Shown: positions 4,962 to 13,964 of the stretch, one piece after another
How the letters are laid out: each line of letters opens with the position of its first letter
How positions within the stretch are numbered: the first letter of the stretch is position 1
Virus record (IMG/VR): IMGVR_UViG_3300030101_002133
Location: 1 to 21,824 of that record
Strand: one strand, 5' to 3'
DNA length: 21,824 nucleotides
DNA from: a virus
Made by a program: the position numbers and the translations under genes
The notes under the pieces: generated by a model
Told to the model about the DNA's origin: nothing
The model's database searches: none
What the model saw: the letters and a program-made list of their open reading frames with translations, nothing else

Positions 4962-6289
4962 TAACAAAAGATGTAGCAACAGAAAATATTATAAATGCTC
5001 TTTCAGAACACTTTAGTTATATAGAAACTGAAAGACATAAAGAGATTGATAAATTATTAGATTTTTATGAGGGTATAAATACTGATGAATATGTAAAATC
5101 ATATTTTGGAAGTGAAACACTTGCACAGATTCCAGTATTTAATCAAAACTTAACTCGAAGAGTAATTAAAGCTCGTTCGATGACTTATAAAAGACCTCCA
5201 GTAATGTCTGTTGATTCTAGGTATGAAGATTATGTTAATGTGCATGATTTAAATGCCAAAAGAAGACAACTTGAATCATTAACCTATTTGTTAGGATGTA
5301 TGGCTTTTCGTTGTAGATGGGATGAAACTACACAAAAAGTAGAATACGAAAATTTAACACATTTTGAACCTTTGTTTTTGCCTTACGAAGATAAGCCTTT
5401 TGGTATTGCTTATTTCGTTCCTAGTTATGGATATTCTTCTGACGAATCACAAGATATGATGGTAGTTTGGACAGAAGATAGACCTGGGTATGAGGGAAGA
5501 CATTTTGGCATCATAGATGGAAACAAAGTATCTTTCAATGATGGCGACTTAAATCCTTATGGAATTGTGCCAGTAGTATACACCCATCGCTATCCCCCAC
5601 TTCGTGGACAGTTTTATTCTGCCAATGCCGGGGATGTTGTTTCTGCAGACTTGCACACCTCAATAGCAATGACTGAATTAGCACTATGTTTAAGATTTGG
5701 TGCTATTGGTATTCGCTATGTAACTGGGGTGGATGATGCCAGTAGAATTGAATTAGGTGTAGATAAATTATTATATCTACCGGAGGGGGCTAATTTCGGT
5801 ATTACCGGACCTAGTGCTTCTATTAGTCAAATTATTGATGGTATTAAATTCTATGTTTCTGCAACATTATCCAATAATCATTTAAGAATTAAATGGGCAG
5901 ACTCACATGGTAATGCACCTAGTGGTAGTGCGCTTCGTATACAAGAGATTGAAAATATGGAAGAACGTATTGCTACTACTGAAGACACTTATCGTGTATT
6001 TGAACAGAAACGATATGAAATTGACAAAAGAATTATTGAAGTTCAAACCAATGTCAATTTAAATGACGACTATTCAGTTGATTTTGTAGAACCTAAGATG
6101 TACTTAGATCCTCAAGAAGAAATTAATTACTGGAGTTGGAAGTTTGACCAAGGATTAGATAATAAACAGAATTGGTATAAATACAACAATCCAGATATGA
6201 GTGATGAACAAATTGAGAAGATGGTTAAAGAAAACGAAGTTGAACAACCAGAACCACAAAATCCATTACTAAATAGACTGAGATCATAA
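4955..6289 (+). CDS. Portal protein (SPP1 gp6-like)
   Basis: 444 aa, directly after TerL with a 7-bp overlap (ATGGTAA), the usual portal position. The N-terminal region (ERHKEIDKLLDFYEGINTDE), the clip/stem-like middle and the C-terminal helical region (residues about 320-380, SGSALRIQEIENMEERIATT) are typical of DUF4055/SPP1-type portals. The protein forms the dodecameric ring at the capsid vertex, contacts terminase during packaging and later joins the head-tail connector. The tail (about 415-444) is acidic and Pro/Gln-rich. The AGGA upstream of ATG 4955 serves as ribosome binding site. TAATG joins it to the next gene. Confidence 0.92.
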   Translation: MVITKDVATENIINALSEHFSYIETERHKEIDKLLDFYEGINTDEYVKSYFGSETLAQIPVFNQNLTRRVIKARSMTYKRPPVMSVDSRYEDYVNVHDLNAKRRQLESLTYLLGCMAFRCRWDETTQKVEYENLTHFEPLFLPYEDKPFGIAYFVPSYGYSSDESQDMMVVWTEDRPGYEGRHFGIIDGNKVSFNDGDLNPYGIVPVVYTHRYPPLRGQFYSANAGDVVSADLHTSIAMTELALCLRFGAIGIRYVTGVDDASRIELGVDKLLYLPEGANFGITGPSASISQIIDGIKFYVSATLSNNHLRIKWADSHGNAPSGSALRIQEIENMEERIATTEDTYRVFEQKRYEIDKRIIEVQTNVNLNDDYSVDFVEPKMYLDPQEEINYWSWKFDQGLDNKQNWYKYNNPDMSDEQIEKMVKENEVEQPEPQNPLLNRLRS

Positions 6290-7086
6290 TGCCTATACAA
6301 GATACTATTACTCAAGCTCAAGAAGAGTTTGTAGAATCTTACGATACTGCTATCGATACATTTATCGAGCAATCTTCCTTAGTTGAAGAAGAACAAGTGG
6401 ATCCATTGACTGTGCTAGGGGGGGTAATTATTGCAGATTATTGGTTGCAAGACTTATTAATGGCTAACGCAATAAATCAATATATGTTCCGAATTGATTC
6501 TGTTTTAGATGATTTAATTTTATATGGCAATGTTAATGAATTACAATTACAATCTTTTAGACTTGCTCACGAACAATTAATTGCTAACTACACACTCTCA
6601 TTAGGAGAAAAAGTAAAGTTAGAAGTAATTCGTGGTATCGCTAGTGGTTTTTCTGCTACTCAAACAAAACAACTTATAGAACGAAACTATTTTTTAAGAG
6701 CTAGTTCAGTAACTACGTTTATTCAAACTCAAATAGCAGATTATGCGAATTTAGTAACACAAACTATGTCAAGAGATATGTCAGGAGATACAGAATATGT
6801 TTTTGTGAACCCACTAGATGATAAGACTAGACATCTATGTGTAAAAATGGTTTCTTTTGGTAAAATGACTAAAAAAGAAATAGAGGCTAACTTCCCAGGT
6901 GCTTTCTTTGATCGTGGTGGTCCTAATTGTAGAGGGTATTGGGAGATAGCAAATAACATAGATGGAAATGATCAAGATAATGCCAAAAAACGATTTGATG
7001 GTTTACAAGCAAGGTATAAATCAAAAAATCGTGCTTTAAACATAAAAACACAACAAGAGTACTACGAAAGCAGGAAAGATGGCTAG
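6289..7086 (+). CDS. Mu gpF-like minor head protein
   Basis: 265 aa. The C-terminal half has the Mu F-like signature DDKTRHLC (177-184) followed by FPGAFFDRGGPNCRGYW (202-218), with the conserved Cys pair and the N-C-R-xx-W element. The N-terminal half is helical. These proteins (Mu gpF/SPP1 gp7) attach to portal or capsid and are thought to act in head assembly or DNA ejection. The start overlaps the portal stop (TAATG). A seven-G run at 6418-6424 encodes GG in TVLGGVI and is in frame. The gene overlaps the next one by 8 bp. Confidence 0.92.
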   Translation: MPIQDTITQAQEEFVESYDTAIDTFIEQSSLVEEEQVDPLTVLGGVIIADYWLQDLLMANAINQYMFRIDSVLDDLILYGNVNELQLQSFRLAHEQLIANYTLSLGEKVKLEVIRGIASGFSATQTKQLIERNYFLRASSVTTFIQTQIADYANLVTQTMSRDMSGDTEYVFVNPLDDKTRHLCVKMVSFGKMTKKEIEANFPGAFFDRGGPNCRGYWEIANNIDGNDQDNAKKRFDGLQARYKSKNRALNIKTQQEYYESRKDG

Positions 7087-7552
7087 TAAATACGTAAAAT
7101 TATTCCCATCTCGTAAACAAAATCAACAAACTGCACAGAAAGCTGCAGAAAGTCATAGAGATATATTGTTTAGTCAAAGAAATGTTTTTGGTAAGAGAAC
7201 AGCAAAGTTATCAGACAATTATAAGAAGAGAAAGAAGAGAAAAAGACCTAATGCTCCCGACAGAGCAGATTTTTTTCACACCGGTAATATGTATAAAAGT
7301 TTTAGGGCAGAGGGAAGAGTTACTTCCAAGACGAAAGTCGCTTATGCTTTAGATTCTTACTTGAAATTAGAGGACCTACCAGTAGGACTTAGTAAAGGAA
7401 AAAATTATCAATATGCTTTAGAAAAAAGTAAAAAACAGATACCAACTAAAACTTTTGACTTAATTGTAAACGATTTAAGCAAGAATATGAAAGGTAATTT
7501 AGGCGAAGTTTTAAAAAGAAAAAGAGATTTTAAGATTACATTAACAATATAA
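7079..7552 (+). CDS. Phage head-tail morphogenesis protein (gp10/Mu gpG-like)
   Basis: 157 aa, rich in Lys/Arg. The signature DFFHTGNMYKSFRAEG followed by a VAYALD strand resembles HK97 gp10/Mu gpG ('virion morphogenesis') proteins, which have an R-TG-L-S/F motif and act in head-tail joining or tail completion. It sits between the Mu F-like gene and scaffold, as gpG follows gpF in Mu. A basic stretch (KKRKKRKRP) at about residues 49-57 may contact DNA. The exact role is uncertain; a capsid-inner-surface basic protein is an alternative. Confidence 0.65.
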   Translation: MASKYVKLFPSRKQNQQTAQKAAESHRDILFSQRNVFGKRTAKLSDNYKKRKKRKRPNAPDRADFFHTGNMYKSFRAEGRVTSKTKVAYALDSYLKLEDLPVGLSKGKNYQYALEKSKKQIPTKTFDLIVNDLSKNMKGNLGEVLKRKRDFKITLTI

Positions 7553-7562
7553 AGGAGTAATA

Positions 7563-8093
7563 ATGTCAGAAGACACTACACTCGACCAGAATATGGTCAC
7601 AGAAACAGAGTCAGAGCCGACTCAAGAAACCCCATCATCAGATAACATTGGTAGTTTAGTATATGAAGCCAAAAAGCATCGTCAAGAGAAAGCGAAACTT
7701 CGTGAAGAATTGAACGATCTTAAGGCTACAATTAAGGCATCCGATGAAGCAAAGCTCGTAGAACAAGAAAAATATAAAGAGCTTTCAGAAAGCCTATCTC
7801 AGGAACGAGATACTTACAAGGCAAAAGCTGATGAGTTTGATAGTTTTCAACAAGAGTTTAGGTCGAACCTTTTAGAAAACTTGTCAGATGATCAAAAAGT
7901 GATTGCAGAGGATCTATCTTTATCTAAATTACAAAAATTTGTTGATTTAAATAAAGTTCAGAAACCAGTTGCAACACAAGAAAGTAGTTCTACAAAAATG
8001 GCTTTAGAAAAAGATGCTTGGAAAGATATGGATCAATCCGATCGCAGAAAAAACTGGAGTACCATTGTAGAAACTTATAAAAACAAATCATAA
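7563..8093 (+). CDS. Capsid scaffolding protein
   Basis: 176 aa. A disordered acidic N-terminus (Thr/Glu/Ser-rich, residues 1-30) is followed by a long predicted coiled coil (about 33-110, with AKLREELNDLKATIKASDE) and a helical C-terminus (DAWKDMDQSDRRKNWSTIVE). This layout, directly before the major capsid gene, is typical of scaffolds that co-assemble with coat protein and leave before DNA fills the head. AAAGGAG lies 5-11 bp upstream of ATG 7563. No protease gene or Ser-His-Asp motif was seen, so the scaffold probably exits rather than being cleaved, though this is an inference. Confidence 0.88.
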   Translation: MSEDTTLDQNMVTETESEPTQETPSSDNIGSLVYEAKKHRQEKAKLREELNDLKATIKASDEAKLVEQEKYKELSESLSQERDTYKAKADEFDSFQQEFRSNLLENLSDDQKVIAEDLSLSKLQKFVDLNKVQKPVATQESSSTKMALEKDAWKDMDQSDRRKNWSTIVETYKNKS

Positions 8094-8111
8094 TTTTGGA
8101 GATGAAATAAA

Positions 8112-8975
8112 ATGGCTAATGTAACAACAACAACTGCAGCAAATTTTATTCCCGAAATGTGGCGTGACGCCATCTTAGATTATGCTGAAAGACAATTTCA
8201 GATTAGAAATCAAGTTCTTGACTTCTCATCTATGTTGTCAGGTGGAGGGGACATCTTAAATATCCCTAAAGTAGCAGAAGAAACTGCTGCAGCTAAGTCT
8301 GCAGACAGTGCTGTTACTTACTCAGCAAATACAGATGGGGTTATCCAATTATCTGTAGATCAACACCACTATGAAGCGAAAAGAATCGAGGACATCGTAA
8401 GAGTTCAAGAATCTGCTGACTTATTTAATGCTTATGCTCGTTCAATGGGTTATGCTTTAAGTAAAAAAGTAGAAAACTACATCGCTTTATTACTTCAAAC
8501 TGCTAGTGCAAATGATGTTGCTCTTTCAACTGACAACACTTTTACCACTGCTTTGGTTAGAAGTGGTCTACAAAAACTATTGGATGCTAACTATGACTAT
8601 ACAGATGGAGACACTTTCTTCTATTGTTCTCCTGCTGCTTATATGTCATTACTTTCTTTAGGCGACTTTACAGAAGCTCAAAAGAGAGGAGATAGCGAAA
8701 ACCCACTAGCTACTGGTCAAATCATAAATGCTTATGGTATGCCAGTATATGTGTCCACAGATTGGGATGATGATGGAGGATCTGGCGATGAAACTGCTAC
8801 TATCTTTAACAGAAATAGTGTTTACTTCGCACAACAGTTAGCTCCTAGAGTTCAGTCCGAGTATCAAGTCGATTATCTAGCTACTGCAGTAGTAGCAGAT
8901 GTTCTATTTGGTGCTGCACTATCTCATGCTGCTAATAGCGCATCTTTGCCGATTGTTAATTTTAACAACGCATAA
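8112..8975 (+). CDS. Major capsid protein
   Basis: 287 aa starting MANVTTTTAANFIPEMWRDA, the usual opening of HK97-fold coat proteins of this class (N-terminal FIPEMW-type segment, then IRNQVLDFSS). It follows the scaffold gene, has good codon use and ends with a C-terminal strand region (ATAVVADVLFGAAL) typical of the P-domain. It builds the icosahedral shell. The ribosome binding site GGAGATGA lies before ATG 8112. No N-terminal delta domain is apparent, in line with a separate scaffold. A hairpin follows the gene at 8981-9005. Confidence 0.93.
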   Translation: MANVTTTTAANFIPEMWRDAILDYAERQFQIRNQVLDFSSMLSGGGDILNIPKVAEETAAAKSADSAVTYSANTDGVIQLSVDQHHYEAKRIEDIVRVQESADLFNAYARSMGYALSKKVENYIALLLQTASANDVALSTDNTFTTALVRSGLQKLLDANYDYTDGDTFFYCSPAAYMSLLSLGDFTEAQKRGDSENPLATGQIINAYGMPVYVSTDWDDDGGSGDETATIFNRNSVYFAQQLAPRVQSEYQVDYLATAVVADVLFGAALSHAANSASLPIVNFNNA

Positions 8976-8980
8976 TAATG

Positions 8981-9005
8981 TAGGGGGGTTCATTGGATCC
9001 CCCTA
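8981..9005 (+). terminator. Hairpin directly after the capsid gene
   Basis: TAGGGGG (8981-8987) pairs with CCCCCTA (8999-9005), plus one G·U pair, around a 9-nt loop. It begins five bases after the capsid stop (8973-8975). No T run follows (TCTTATC), so it may not terminate strongly; it may protect the 3' end of a capsid message or lower downstream transcription, which is useful as capsid is needed in the largest amount. Confidence 0.5.
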
Positions 9006-9025
9006 TCTTATCAAAAAGGAATAAT

Positions 9026-9253
9026 ATGCCCATATATGAATATATCGCACAATGCGATTGCAAAAAAATAATTGAAACTGTAATGAGTGTCAAAAATAGA
9101 AACAATCCTATACAACATAACTGTAATGATTGTGATAAAGAAGTAGAAGCTCATAGAATCTTTAGCAAACCTTTAATACTTTCTGATGACATAGGTCGTG
9201 GATTTAAAAGGATGAAAGATACAGACTTGTATAAAGAATTGGATATGGAGTAG
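9026..9253 (+). CDS. FmdB-like zinc ribbon protein, 75 aa
   Basis: It starts MPIYEYIAQCDCKKIIET, the hallmark opening of FmdB-type zinc ribbons (MPIYEY-x-C). The four ligands are C10, C12, C33 and C36; the first pair is C-x-C rather than the usual CxxC. The C-terminus (RGFKRMKDTDLYKELDME) is charged. FmdB was named as a regulator, but in phages the role of such proteins near the head genes is unknown. An in-frame TTG at 8993 would add 11 residues, but it lies inside the hairpin; ATG 9026 has AAAAGGAAT upstream and fits the family's start. Confidence 0.8.
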   Translation: MPIYEYIAQCDCKKIIETVMSVKNRNNPIQHNCNDCDKEVEAHRIFSKPLILSDDIGRGFKRMKDTDLYKELDME

Positions 9254-9280
9254 TGTCATCTTATTGTCTATTCTATAGAT

Positions 9281-9520
9281 ATGGCAAACTATACATCAGC
9301 ACACACAGGAACAGAAATAGATAGTAATATTACTAAAGTAAAAGACAGTGGTGTTACAGAAAATGATCTGTCGAAACTTAATAGTGTTACTGCTACTGCA
9401 TCAGAGTTAAATCAATTAGATGATAAAACTGTAGGCGGTTCAAACAATGATGATATTGTAGATGTTGGTTCTAGTCAATCTTTAACTAATAAAACCCTTG
9501 AGGGTGGAACATATACATAG
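9281..9520 (+). CDS. Short fibre-like structural protein, 79 aa
   Basis: The start MANYTSAHTGTEIDSNITKV and the later SQSLTNKTL are patterns seen in phage tail fibre and spike proteins (the SLTNKTL element is common in fibre repeats). It is far too short for a full fibre; it may be an adaptor, a tip or a remnant. It ends LEGGTYT, close to the GGTY end of the next protein. No clear Shine-Dalgarno was found (upstream TATAGAT). It opens the receptor-binding module with the following two genes, all of which begin MAN. Confidence 0.6.
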   Translation: MANYTSAHTGTEIDSNITKVKDSGVTENDLSKLNSVTATASELNQLDDKTVGGSNNDDIVDVGSSQSLTNKTLEGGTYT

Positions 9521-9528
9521 GATAGATT

Positions 9529-10503
9529 ATGGCAAATACAGTCCAAATTAAAAGACATAGTAGCAATACAAATACTGGCGCACCTAGTTCATTAGCTAAT
9601 GGAGAGTTAGCATTAAATCAGGCAGATAAAAAATTATATGTCGGTAGACATAATAATAGTAGTGTTGAGGTATTTCACTTACCTACATTACAAGATATTA
9701 CTTATGGTAATGGTATCAGTGGTACAGTTACTTCTGGTTCAGATGACAATTCTTCAACTTTAGCAGTTGATCTTACTGATAGTAATATTTTTGCTTCTAC
9801 AAGTGCAAAAGGTATTGCTTCTTTTTCAAGTAATAACTTTAGTGTGTCTAGTGGTGCAGTAACTATTAAAGATGGTGGTGTTGTCACAGCAGAAATCGCA
9901 GATGATGCGATTACTGGTGCAAAAATAGCAGATGATGCTATTGATAGCGAACACTATACTGATGGTTCTATAGACACTGCACATATTGCAGATTCACAAG
10001 TTACTCTTGCTAAATTAGCATCCAACTCAGTTAATTCTTCAAAAATAGTTGATGGATCTATTGCTACTGCAGATATTGCAAACGATGCTATTACTGCAGC
10101 TAAGATTGTAGATAATATTGCATTAGCAGGTAATTGTAGTACAACCGGTAATTTTGAAGTAGGTGGAAATCTTACAGTTTCTGGAACAACTAGTACAGTA
10201 AATTCTACAGTTGTTACTATAGATGATCCTATCTTTACACTTGGTGGAGATTCTGCTCCAGGAAGTGATGATAATAAAGATAGAGGTATTGAGTTTAGAT
10301 ACCACACTGGTAGTGCTGCTAAAGTAGGATTTTTCGGATTTGATGATAGCACTGGAAAATTTACATTTATTGCAGATGCTTCTAATTCTAGCGAAGTCTT
10401 CTCTGGAAGCGCCGGACCAGTTGCATTTGGTGCAATTACTGGTACTACTTGCACTTTGACTGGTGCATTAGATGGTGCTACTATTGATGGTGGAACTTAC
10501 TAA
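9529..10503 (+). CDS. Tail fibre-like protein with decapeptide repeats, 324 aa
   Basis: The N-terminus (MANTVQIKRH, then SLANGELALNQADKKLYVG at 21-39) is the attachment-type module seen in major tropism determinant and cyanophage fibre proteins. Residues about 121-196 hold seven and a half 10-residue repeats of the form AKIADDAIxx, likely a trimeric beta structure. Residues 205-230 are Thr/Ser/Val-rich; 231-300 resemble a beta domain (FTLGG...DRGIEFRYHT, then KVGFFGFDDSTGKFTF). It ends ATIDGGTY. There is no chaperone domain, so it may pair with the following long fibre. The ribosome binding site is weak (AGGAT). Confidence 0.75.
   Translation: MANTVQIKRHSSNTNTGAPSSLANGELALNQADKKLYVGRHNNSSVEVFHLPTLQDITYGNGISGTVTSGSDDNSSTLAVDLTDSNIFASTSAKGIASFSSNNFSVSSGAVTIKDGGVVTAEIADDAITGAKIADDAIDSEHYTDGSIDTAHIADSQVTLAKLASNSVNSSKIVDGSIATADIANDAITAAKIVDNIALAGNCSTTGNFEVGGNLTVSGTTSTVNSTVVTIDDPIFTLGGDSAPGSDDNKDRGIEFRYHTGSAAKVGFFGFDDSTGKFTFIADASNSSEVFSGSAGPVAFGAITGTTCTLTGALDGATIDGGTY
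9889..10116 (+). repeat. Tandem 30-bp coding repeats (decapeptide)
   Basis: Residues 121-196 of the 324-aa fibre-like protein fall into 10-residue units: AEIADDAITG, AKIADDAIDS, EHYTDGSIDT, AHIADSQVTL, AKLASNSVNS, SKIVDGSIAT, ADIANDAITA and a partial AKIVDN. Isoleucine/valine at positions 3 and 8 and D/N at 5-6 recur. The DNA has diverged, so recombination between units is limited. Confidence 0.85.
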
Positions 10504-10517
10504 ATTAGGAGATACTT

Positions 10518-13500
10518 ATGGCAAATACTATCAAGATTAAGTCAGGTAGTGGTACACCTACTACTAGTGATATTGTTGATAAAGAGTTAGCATTTGATAG
10601 AGATGCAAACAAACTATATATTCGTGATAATAACGCTATTGTCGATCTTACTGGATCAGGAGCTACTGGAGATATAACTGCAGTAACTGCTGGTACTGGT
10701 TTAGATGGGGGTGGCTCGGATGGAGATGTTTCTTTGTCTGTTGATGTTTCTGATTTTATGACTAATGGCAGTAATGATAGAATACTTACTGCTACTGGCA
10801 CAGATGCTATGAACGCAGAAGCCAATCTTACTTTTAATGGAAGCACTTTATCATTAACAGGTGCATTGACTGCAAGTTCAACAATCACTACTAATTATGG
10901 TGTATCATTTACAAATGGTAATACTAATTTTCTTCAATACAACAATAGTGGCGAAGATGTATTATATCTAAGAGATACTACCAATAGTGCTATGGTACAG
11001 ACTTGGGGTGTTAATTCTGTTCAAATTCACAGAGGATTAACAGTAAATGAAGATGGTGGTGCTTATGATACAAGAATTGAGGGAGATACAGACACTAATT
11101 TATTTTTTGTAGATGCAAGTACTGATAGAGTTGGTATTTCAACTTCAAGTCCTGGAGCTACCTTAGATATTGGAGATAGAATTTATTTAAAAGATGATGG
11201 TACTATACATTGGGGTAGTGCAGCAGCACATGGAATATTATCTTGGGATACTGGTAGAGCAATAGTTACAGCAACTGGATCAAACAATTTAGATTTAAAA
11301 GCAGCAAGTGGATATTCTGTAGTAGTAAATGAAAGTGGTAGTAATGTTGATTTTAGAGTAGAGGGAGATAGTGATACTCATTTAATATTTGCTGATGCTT
11401 CTACTGATAGAATTGGAATTGGTACAAATTCTCCAGAAGAACTTTTGCATGTTGATGGAGTAGCAAAAATTAAATCAACTGGCAACACTACTCTTTTTAT
11501 AGATGGAGCTGGTAATGGTTTTACTCAAGGACAAATTGTATTTCAAGGAACTGATGATGATGCAAGTTATCGTGGACAAGGAGTATTTTATCACGATGCA
11601 GCAAGTGATATAGAATATTTTTCTGGAACATTATATGCAAATGACGCTTGGGCAGTAACAAGAAAGACATCAACTTCTTCTCACGATAGTTCAGTAGCAC
11701 AAGGTAGTCACGCTTTATTTATAATTGAAGGTGGTGGAGATGTTGGAGTTGGATTAACAAATCCAAATGGAAAGTTCCATGTTCAAGAAAGTAGTACTGG
11801 AAATGGCTTAGGTGGTATTATAAGTGAAACTGCAACTCATAATGGTAATAGTGGTTATAGATTTAGAACAAATGGAACTGATAGATGGGCAATAACCACT
11901 ATTGGAGATAATGGTGGAGATTTAAGATTTAGAGATGCAGATGCAGGAGCTGATCGAGTAAGAATAGACTCTTCTGGAAATGTTGGTATAGGAGTAACGC
12001 CAGCTGGTGGTAAGCTCCATGTTAATGGAGATTTAAGAGTTGTTGGTAAAGTTCTTGGTGTATTTAATACTGGATTTGTATCGACTGATTCAGTAGGAAA
12101 TCAAGCAACACTAATGCGTCAAACAAGTGGTGACATTATGTTGATTGGAGACACCAACCATACAGAGCAAATAAAAATACAATCTGCTAACTCAACTGGT
12201 AATGGATACATACATTGTAAAAATAATGGTGGTATCGGATTTACTGGGAATACTGAATTTAGTTCGCCAATGACAGTACATTATGGAGCAGTATTTAATG
12301 AGGGTGGACATAATTCAGATTTTAGAGTAGAGTCAGAAAACCAAACAAATTGTTTATTAGTAGATGCTAATCAAGATAGAGTAGAAACTTTTGCACTAAC
12401 TGATGATGCTACAAGATTTGGTTATACTTCTGGTAGTAGTTTAATATCAAGTGAAGTTAATACTGCTCAAGAATATGCAGACTTGCCAATAGGGTATGCT
12501 CGTATGATGCACGCAACTTTAGGTACTGATGAGGGTATGCCATTAGATAATCAGCATTTCTATTTTAATTTATTAAATAAGAGAGATTCTGGTGGTGGTT
12601 GGAACGCAATAGCACAAGGTTATAATAATAATGAAGAATTATATATAGGACACACACTCGTAAATACTTCTTTTGCTACTTGGAGTAGAGTAGTAGTAGA
12701 AAATTCAAGTGGTATATCTACATCTCCAGTTAAAAAAATTACAAGTGGAGATGATTTCGTATTAGGAGAATTGGCAGATAATCTTCGTATGAAAGGTAGT
12801 GGTACTCAATCATTTAATTTTTTAGGAGATGACAATGGATTTGCTACACTAAATGCACACACTTATAATTCTGGGTCTGGTTTCTTTCAATCAGATGACG
12901 CTTCTACTGATGTAGCATTAAGAAGAGGAACTAATAATGATGATAGAATTATTATAGAAGCATCTCAAACAAGAATTATTGGAGATTCAGTAGAAAGAGT
13001 AAGATTTGGTAGTTGGGGAATTAGAAGCAATTATTTTGGTAGTGAGGGAACGCCACCCTATAGCTTTGTATCAGATACTGATACTGGTATGTATAGAGTT
13101 AGTTCCGATACTTTAGGTTTTACTGTTGGTGGTAGCAATAGAGTGACTATAGATAGTTCTGGACTTGGAGTTGGAATTACTCCAGCAGAAATATTAGATT
13201 TAAAAACCACTTCTGGAGATTGTAGAATTAGATTAGATGCTCCTAATGGTAGTGATACTGAAATAAAATTCTTTAATGCTGGTAGTGCAGTCTTTACTAT
13301 TGGACACGATGATGGTACTGGTAGGTTTGTTATTGGAACAACTAATGTAGATACTGCAAAAGTTACATTTGATACAAGTGGTAATCTTTATGCAACAGCA
13401 GATGTCGTTGCTTACGCTTCATCAGACAAAAGACTAAAAAATAATTTAAAGGTTATAGAAAATCCATTAGATAAAGTTTCTAAGCTGTCTGGTTATGAAT

Positions 13501-13709
13501 TTGACTGGAACGATAAACAAGAAACATATCAAGGACACGATGTAGGTGTAGTAGCACAAGAAGTAGAAGAGGTAATGCCAGAAGTCGTTGAAGATAGAGA
13601 AGATGGATATAAGGCAGTAAAGTATGAAAAATTAATACCTTTATTAATTGAGTCAATAAAGGAATTAAAAGAAGAAGTAAATGGACTCAAAGCTAAATTA
13701 GGAGAATAA
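10518..13709 (+). CDS. Long tail fibre with C-terminal auto-cleaving chaperone (S74)
   Basis: 1063 aa, the largest gene. Residues 1-45 (MANTIKIKSGSG, then DKELAFDRDANKLYIRD) are the same attachment-type module as in the previous gene. The shaft has repeated fibre units such as DFRVEGDSDTHLIFADASTD (about residues 184, 277 and 600) and RIDSSGNVGIGVTP. From S969 (SDKRLKNNLKVIE) to the end is an intramolecular chaperone (peptidase S74/ICA) domain, with GHDVGVVAQEVEEVMPEVV and a C-terminal coiled coil (IESIKELKEEVNGLKAKLGE). Family knowledge: the domain trimerises, folds the shaft and cleaves itself off before the Ser. The fibre would bind the host surface. TTAGGAG lies upstream of ATG 10518. Confidence 0.93.
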   Translation: MANTIKIKSGSGTPTTSDIVDKELAFDRDANKLYIRDNNAIVDLTGSGATGDITAVTAGTGLDGGGSDGDVSLSVDVSDFMTNGSNDRILTATGTDAMNAEANLTFNGSTLSLTGALTASSTITTNYGVSFTNGNTNFLQYNNSGEDVLYLRDTTNSAMVQTWGVNSVQIHRGLTVNEDGGAYDTRIEGDTDTNLFFVDASTDRVGISTSSPGATLDIGDRIYLKDDGTIHWGSAAAHGILSWDTGRAIVTATGSNNLDLKAASGYSVVVNESGSNVDFRVEGDSDTHLIFADASTDRIGIGTNSPEELLHVDGVAKIKSTGNTTLFIDGAGNGFTQGQIVFQGTDDDASYRGQGVFYHDAASDIEYFSGTLYANDAWAVTRKTSTSSHDSSVAQGSHALFIIEGGGDVGVGLTNPNGKFHVQESSTGNGLGGIISETATHNGNSGYRFRTNGTDRWAITTIGDNGGDLRFRDADAGADRVRIDSSGNVGIGVTPAGGKLHVNGDLRVVGKVLGVFNTGFVSTDSVGNQATLMRQTSGDIMLIGDTNHTEQIKIQSANSTGNGYIHCKNNGGIGFTGNTEFSSPMTVHYGAVFNEGGHNSDFRVESENQTNCLLVDANQDRVETFALTDDATRFGYTSGSSLISSEVNTAQEYADLPIGYARMMHATLGTDEGMPLDNQHFYFNLLNKRDSGGGWNAIAQGYNNNEELYIGHTLVNTSFATWSRVVVENSSGISTSPVKKITSGDDFVLGELADNLRMKGSGTQSFNFLGDDNGFATLNAHTYNSGSGFFQSDDASTDVALRRGTNNDDRIIIEASQTRIIGDSVERVRFGSWGIRSNYFGSEGTPPYSFVSDTDTGMYRVSSDTLGFTVGGSNRVTIDSSGLGVGITPAEILDLKTTSGDCRIRLDAPNGSDTEIKFFNAGSAVFTIGHDDGTGRFVIGTTNVDTAKVTFDTSGNLYATADVVAYASSDKRLKNNLKVIENPLDKVSKLSGYEFDWNDKQETYQGHDVGVVAQEVEEVMPEVVEDREDGYKAVKYEKLIPLLIESIKELKEEVNGLKAKLGE

Positions 13710-13710
13710 A

Positions 13711-13953
13711 ATGGCTAAAGTAATTTCAGAAATGGAAACACAAGCATCAGACGATAGTAAGATGGTTGAGATCAAACACACAAGAACTATGCAAGATGCA
13801 TCTGGTAGTGATGTAGAAGTATTAGACTTTCAAGAATCAAAACCACTTGGTGGAGCTATTGCAGACGCAGAAGCAGAAAAAGCAAGACTTGAAGCAAAAC
13901 TTGTAGAAGTAGAAGCTGAATTAGTTGATTTAAACGCAATTAAAGACGCATAA
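13711..13953 (+). CDS. Coiled-coil protein, 80 aa
   Basis: The N-terminal half is acidic and polar (VEIKHTRTMQDASGSDVEV). Residues about 48-80 form an amphipathic coiled coil (AIADAEAEKARLEAKLVEVE). It follows the long fibre gene by one base, with AGGAG before its ATG, so both are probably made together. A fibre assembly chaperone or a small tail accessory is plausible by position; no family was recognised. Confidence 0.65.
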   Translation: MAKVISEMETQASDDSKMVEIKHTRTMQDASGSDVEVLDFQESKPLGGAIADAEAEKARLEAKLVEVEAELVDLNAIKDA

Positions 13954-13964
13954 TGATTGGGTAT

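Noticed and set aside
7625-7850. Further CTGATGA occurrences on either strand in the scaffold gene
   Set aside because: Coding sequence without GAAA and helices in the required positions; chance matches of a 7-mer.
8993-9025. TTG start adding 11 residues to the zinc ribbon protein
   Set aside because: It lies within the post-capsid hairpin and the family begins MPIYEY at ATG 9026 with a Shine-Dalgarno.
9954-10454. 166-aa minus-strand ORF, and others at 10505-10888 and 14194-14580
   Set aside because: They lie opposite Thr/Ser/Ala-rich fibre genes whose codon bias keeps the complementary frame open; no ribosome binding sites and low-complexity Val/Pro/Ser products.
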